Assembly: GCF_020532725.1 (NCBI RefSeq)
Contig: NZ_JAJAVC010000006.1
Span: 248,001-312,000, forward strand
Length of the DNA: 64,000 bases
Direction of reading: 5' to 3'
DNA from: Methylobacillus arboreus
GTDB taxonomy: Bacteria; Pseudomonadota; Gammaproteobacteria; Burkholderiales; Methylophilaceae
Of the stretch, positions 61,437 through 64,000 are shown piece after piece. The translations under genes and the position numbers were made by a program. Numbering within the stretch: the first letter of the stretch is position 1; each line of letters begins with the position of its first letter. The notes beneath the pieces are model-generated. The model saw only the letters and a program-made list of their open reading frames with translations, did no database searches and was not told the origin of the DNA.

Positions 61437-61916
61437 TCACAATGTTAAGTTGTTACGTTCACCCAGCTTGCGCAGGGCCTCGACATTTGTCCATGAGAAT
61501 ACACGTTTTGCTGCCTCGCGCCAGTCCACCCACTCATAAGCTACATGCTCTCGGGGAGCGAGTTGGACAGCAACAGGCTCTGGTAATTCCAACCCGAATA
61601 TATGTTCGGTATTTTCCGTTACGCCGGGCGCATAGCGAAAGCGCCAGTGCGGGTAGATTTCGTACACATGGGAAAGCTGCCAGTCCACCAGCTTGTAATC
61701 AGCGGTGTCAAGCCCGGTCTCTTCCCTGACCTCGCGGACTGCCGCATCAACAGGCCGCTCCAACTCACCATTATCCAGCACTTCAAGACTACCCGTGACC
61801 GACTGCCAAAAGCCCGGCTTATCCGCACGCTCCATGATAAGCACCTGCAAATTGGCCGTATGGATCAGCACCAAGGCTGAAACTGGCGTCTTGTATGCCG
61901 ATTGCTGACCTGTCAC
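61437..61916 (-). CDS. nudB: Dihydroneopterin triphosphate diphosphatase NudB
   Basis: NudB removes pyrophosphate from dihydroneopterin triphosphate, the committed folate step before FolB. The 159-residue Nudix protein has VTGSLEVLDNGELERPVDAA followed by VREVREETGL, the extended Nudix box of this subgroup. The start is GTG 61916, overlapping the apt stop by one base (TAGTG). Asymmetric diadenosine or other nucleotide substrates are possible. Confidence 0.9.
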   Translation of the reverse strand: MTGQQSAYKTPVSALVLIHTANLQVLIMERADKPGFWQSVTGSLEVLDNGELERPVDAAVREVREETGLDTADYKLVDWQLSHVYEIYPHWRFRYAPGVTENTEHIFGLELPEPVAVQLAPREHVAYEWVDWREAAKRVFSWTNVEALRKLGERNNLTL

Positions 61917-62443
61917 TAATCGCCCTCAAACTCGCACAGCGCAAACGTCTTGTAACCCAGCCCGCGCAAGCGCTGCTCGCCACCCAGGTCAGGCAGGCCG
62001 ATGATGAATGCACATTCCAGCACATTGCCACCGAGCTTTTCTATCAACACGGCTGCCGCTTCTGCAGTGCCTCCCGTGGCAATCAGATCATCAAGCAACA
62101 GGATATTTTCATTGGGGCTGATCGCATCACTATGGATCTCCACCCGGTCAGTGCCATACTCCAACGCATAGTCATGCCCCAGTACATCACCCGGCAACTT
62201 GCCTTTCTTGCGCACCGGCACAAAACCGACATTCAGCTTATAAGCGACAGCCGCACCGACAATAAAGCCACGCGATTCTATGCCCACCACTTTATCAACT
62301 TTGGCACCCACATAGCGTTCAACCAGGGCATCCACTACCTGCCGCAAGCCATCGGCATCCTTGAGCAGCGTGGTGATGTCGCGGAACTGGACACCGAGCT
62401 TGGGATAATCGGGGATGGTGCGAATGAGGGATTTGATGGTCAT
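61916..62443 (-). CDS. apt: Adenine phosphoribosyltransferase
   Basis: Apt salvages adenine to AMP with PRPP. The 175-residue protein begins MTIKSLIRTIPDYPKLGVQF and has the PRPP-binding loop ILLLDDLIATGGTAEAA. I chose ATG 62443; the frame is open to 62491, but that would overlap the upstream toxin gene. The gene is 14 bases downstream of the toxin-antitoxin pair and may be read from the same transcript. Confidence 0.95.
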   Translation of the reverse strand: MTIKSLIRTIPDYPKLGVQFRDITTLLKDADGLRQVVDALVERYVGAKVDKVVGIESRGFIVGAAVAYKLNVGFVPVRKKGKLPGDVLGHDYALEYGTDRVEIHSDAISPNENILLLDDLIATGGTAEAAAVLIEKLGGNVLECAFIIGLPDLGGEQRLRGLGYKTFALCEFEGD

Positions 62444-62457
62444 TAATCTCGTCCAGA

Positions 62458-62763
62458 TTACTTCTCGAACCTTGCTTTCAAGGTTTGCCAATATTCCGGC
62501 TTGCTATGTAAATGCCCGATCGCAACAACCAAAATTACATCGTCGATTTTTGTATAGATGACACCATAAGGAAAACGCCTTAACTGGCAACGTCTTGTTT
62601 TATCAGATACAGGATGCCAAGCATCAGGATATTGGCAAACCCGATTCAAACTTGCCAATACTTCCACCAAAAACCCTTGCCCCAAACCGGGCGCTTGGGC
62701 GTTGTAATAAGCTATAGCCTCATCCAATTCATACTGAGCAGGCTGTAAAAATCTGATCTGCAT
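62458..62763 (-). CDS. RelE/ParE-family toxin
   Basis: The 101-residue protein has the RelE/ParE fold pattern: QPAQYELDEAIAYYNAQAPGLGQGF at the N-terminus and RRFPYGVIYTKIDDVILVVAIGHLHSKP in the second half. ParE-like toxins hit gyrase and RelE-like ones cut mRNA on the ribosome; I cannot tell which from this sequence. The start directly follows the antitoxin stop (TAAATG), so translation is coupled. Confidence 0.85.
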   Translation of the reverse strand: MQIRFLQPAQYELDEAIAYYNAQAPGLGQGFLVEVLASLNRVCQYPDAWHPVSDKTRRCQLRRFPYGVIYTKIDDVILVVAIGHLHSKPEYWQTLKARFEK

Positions 62764-62979
62764 TTAACGGTATTTGGCTAATACCTGGTTCAAATCCAAC
62801 GCCAGCAATTCACCGTTTCGATATGCAGACAAACGACTTTCTGCTTCTGATGCCCACAAGGCATCAATTTCAGCATCTGGCTTATCTACAGTAGCCAGCA
62901 AAGCATCAATCAACTCGATTTTTTCATTGACGGAAAGCTGGGCCGCTTGCTCAACAATAGCTTGAGTCGCTTTGTTCAT
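62764..62979 (-). CDS. Antitoxin of the addiction-module (RelB-like) family
   Basis: The 71-residue acidic protein resembles the short antitoxins paired with RelE/ParE toxins (the 'addiction module component' family), with LSVNEKIELIDALLATVD and a C-terminal LDLNQVLAKYR. An AAGGAG ribosome site precedes the ATG. The 175 bases to aspS show a possible promoter region but no clear operator palindrome. It usually represses its own operon. Confidence 0.8.
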   Translation of the reverse strand: MNKATQAIVEQAAQLSVNEKIELIDALLATVDKPDAEIDALWASEAESRLSAYRNGELLALDLNQVLAKYR

Positions 62980-63154
62980 ACAGAGTGCTCCTTTACTTTA
63001 TTGCCGCATGGGTAACTCACCCTAAAAAACTCTGTGGAAGGACGGCCAACCAGCAAACCGGCAATACTAATGTCTTCGGCCAGTAAACCCCTTCACCATT
63101 ACCAAGTCATTCAAAATGCTCACGCATATCGCCAAAACCGTTGGCATCGTTCGT

Positions 63155-64000
63155 TCAGCCAGCCGTGATATTTTGCTGCCTGACGCGAATATGCAGTTCG
63201 CGCAACTGCTTCTCGTCCACATCATTAGGCGCCTTAGTCATCAGACACTGCGCGCGTTGTGTTTTCGGGAAGGCAATTACGTCGCGGATCGATTCTGCAC
63301 CCGCCATCAGGGTCACCAGGCGGTCGAGACCGAAAGCCAGGCCGCCGTGCGGTGGCGCGCCGTATTGCAATGCGTCAAGCAGGAAGCCGAATTTCTCCTG
63401 CGCTTCTTCCTTGCTGATCTTGAGCGCGTCGAATACCTTGGACTGCACCTCCTGCTTGTGGATACGCACGGAACCGCCGCCGACTTCCCAGCCGTTCAAC
63501 ACCATGTCGTAGGCTTTGGATAATGCCGCGCCTGGGTTGGCGCCGAGCAGGTCTTCGTGACCATCCTTAGGGCTGGTGAACGGGTGGTGCAAGGCGACCC
63601 AGCGGTCATTTTCCTCGTCATGCTCGAACATGGGGAAATCGACCACCCACAATGGCGCCCAGGCCCGGCCATCAACATGGCCCTTCTCATGGCCGACCTT
63701 GGCACGTAATGCGCCCAGCGCCTCGTTCACTACCTTGGCCTTGTCGGCACCGAAGAACACGATGTCGCCGTTTTGCGCGCCAGTGCGCTCAATAACCGCG
63801 TTCAGTGCGGCCTCGTGAATGTTCTTGACGATAGGGCTTTGCAGGCCTTCTTCGTTGAGCTTGGTGATGTCGTTGATCTTGATATAAGCCAGGCCCTTGG
63901 CGCCGTATATTTTAGCGAACTCGGTATAGGCATCGATTTCACTACGGGAAATCGATGCGCCGTTAGGCACGCGCAATGCCGCAACACGGCCGCCGGTGGA
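63155..64000 (-). CDS. aspS: Aspartyl-tRNA synthetase, C-terminal part (5' end cut by window edge)
   Basis: The open frame extends to the window edge, and 281 residues are visible of about 600. It contains the GAD insertion domain (about the first 150 visible residues) and class II motif 3 in [30 protein letters not shown] and the final ELHIRVRQQ are typical of bacterial AspRS. The gene reads leftward and is followed by the toxin-antitoxin pair. Confidence 0.96.
   Translation of the reverse strand, partial: STGGRVAALRVPNGASISRSEIDAYTEFAKIYGAKGLAYIKINDITKLNEEGLQSPIVKNIHEAALNAVIERTGAQNGDIVFFGADKAKVVNEALGALRAKVGHEKGHVDGRAWAPLWVVDFPMFEHDEENDRWVALHHPFTSPKDGHEDLLGANPGAALSKAYDMVLNGWEVGGGSVRIHKQEVQSKVFDALKISKEEAQEKFGFLLDALQYGAPPHGGLAFGLDRLVTLMAGAESIRDVIAFPKTQRAQCLMTKAPNDVDEKQLRELHIRVRQQNITAG

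Noticed and set aside
1-64000. Search for CRISPR arrays, prophage genes, transposases and rRNA genes
   Set aside because: No regularly spaced repeats, integrase other than xerD, transposase, phage structural genes or rRNA sequence were recognised.

Overview
The window looks like the chromosome of a Gram-negative betaproteobacterium, most likely an obligate or near-obligate methylotroph of the Methylophilaceae (Methylobacillus/Methylovorus type). This rests on gene content and order: a formaldehyde-activating-enzyme (Fae) family protein, a complete Tol-Pal cluster linked to queC/queE, an rpsP-rimM-trmD-rplS operon and an rpsU-yqeY-dnaG order. The species cannot be fixed from the sequence alone. 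I see no rRNA operon, prophage, insertion sequence or CRISPR array, and only one tRNA gene.

Layout. 1-10.5 kb is housekeeping: dnaG (cut by the left edge), yqeY, rpsU, tsaD, plsY, folB, a DUF3047 protein, an AraC regulator, xerD, ogt and pepN. 10.7-12.6 kb is a GC-rich, probably acquired patch: an ArsR-type regulator, a 49-bp perfect interrupted palindrome, a truncated KefF-like flavoprotein gene overlapping an MFS exporter gene, and what may be the first codons of a lost LysR gene. 12.6-22.5 kb runs leftward: rpsP-rimM-trmD-rplS, queC, queE, cpoB, pal, tolB, tolA, tolR, tolQ, ybgC and ruvB.

22.5-34.3 kb is an accessory uptake and modification locus: an aldo-keto reductase, a LacI-family regulator with a clear palindromic operator, a four-gene CUT1-type ABC importer, a TonB-dependent receptor, a flavin-dependent monooxygenase and an alkaline phosphatase. 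It sits between ruvB and ruvA, so yebC-ruvC-ruvA and ruvB-ybgC-tol appear to be the two halves of one ancestral run. A secreted sulfatase follows yebC. The group suggests scavenging of sugar-linked, sulfur- or phosphorus-bearing organics rather than central carbon supply.

38.2-40.7 kb is a compact operon of a MarR regulator, an exported and a cytoplasmic DUF4440 protein, and an EamA exporter, with twin palindromes at the marR start. It is the best candidate here for an undescribed small system. 40.8-48.4 kb holds a CBS-domain protein, a KefC/KefF/YjbQ operon, the Fae paralogue (which appears to lack the His of canonical Fae) and a four-gene MCE/Mla-type lipid transporter. 48.4-55.2 kb is an AraC regulator and a tripartite RND efflux system. 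55.5-62.5 kb carries a MliC-like lipoprotein, an MHYT-GGDEF-EAL protein, tRNA-Thr(CGT), a ClsB/YbhP-type pair, nadA, nudB and apt. A RelE/RelB-type toxin-antitoxin pair separates apt from aspS, which runs off the right edge.
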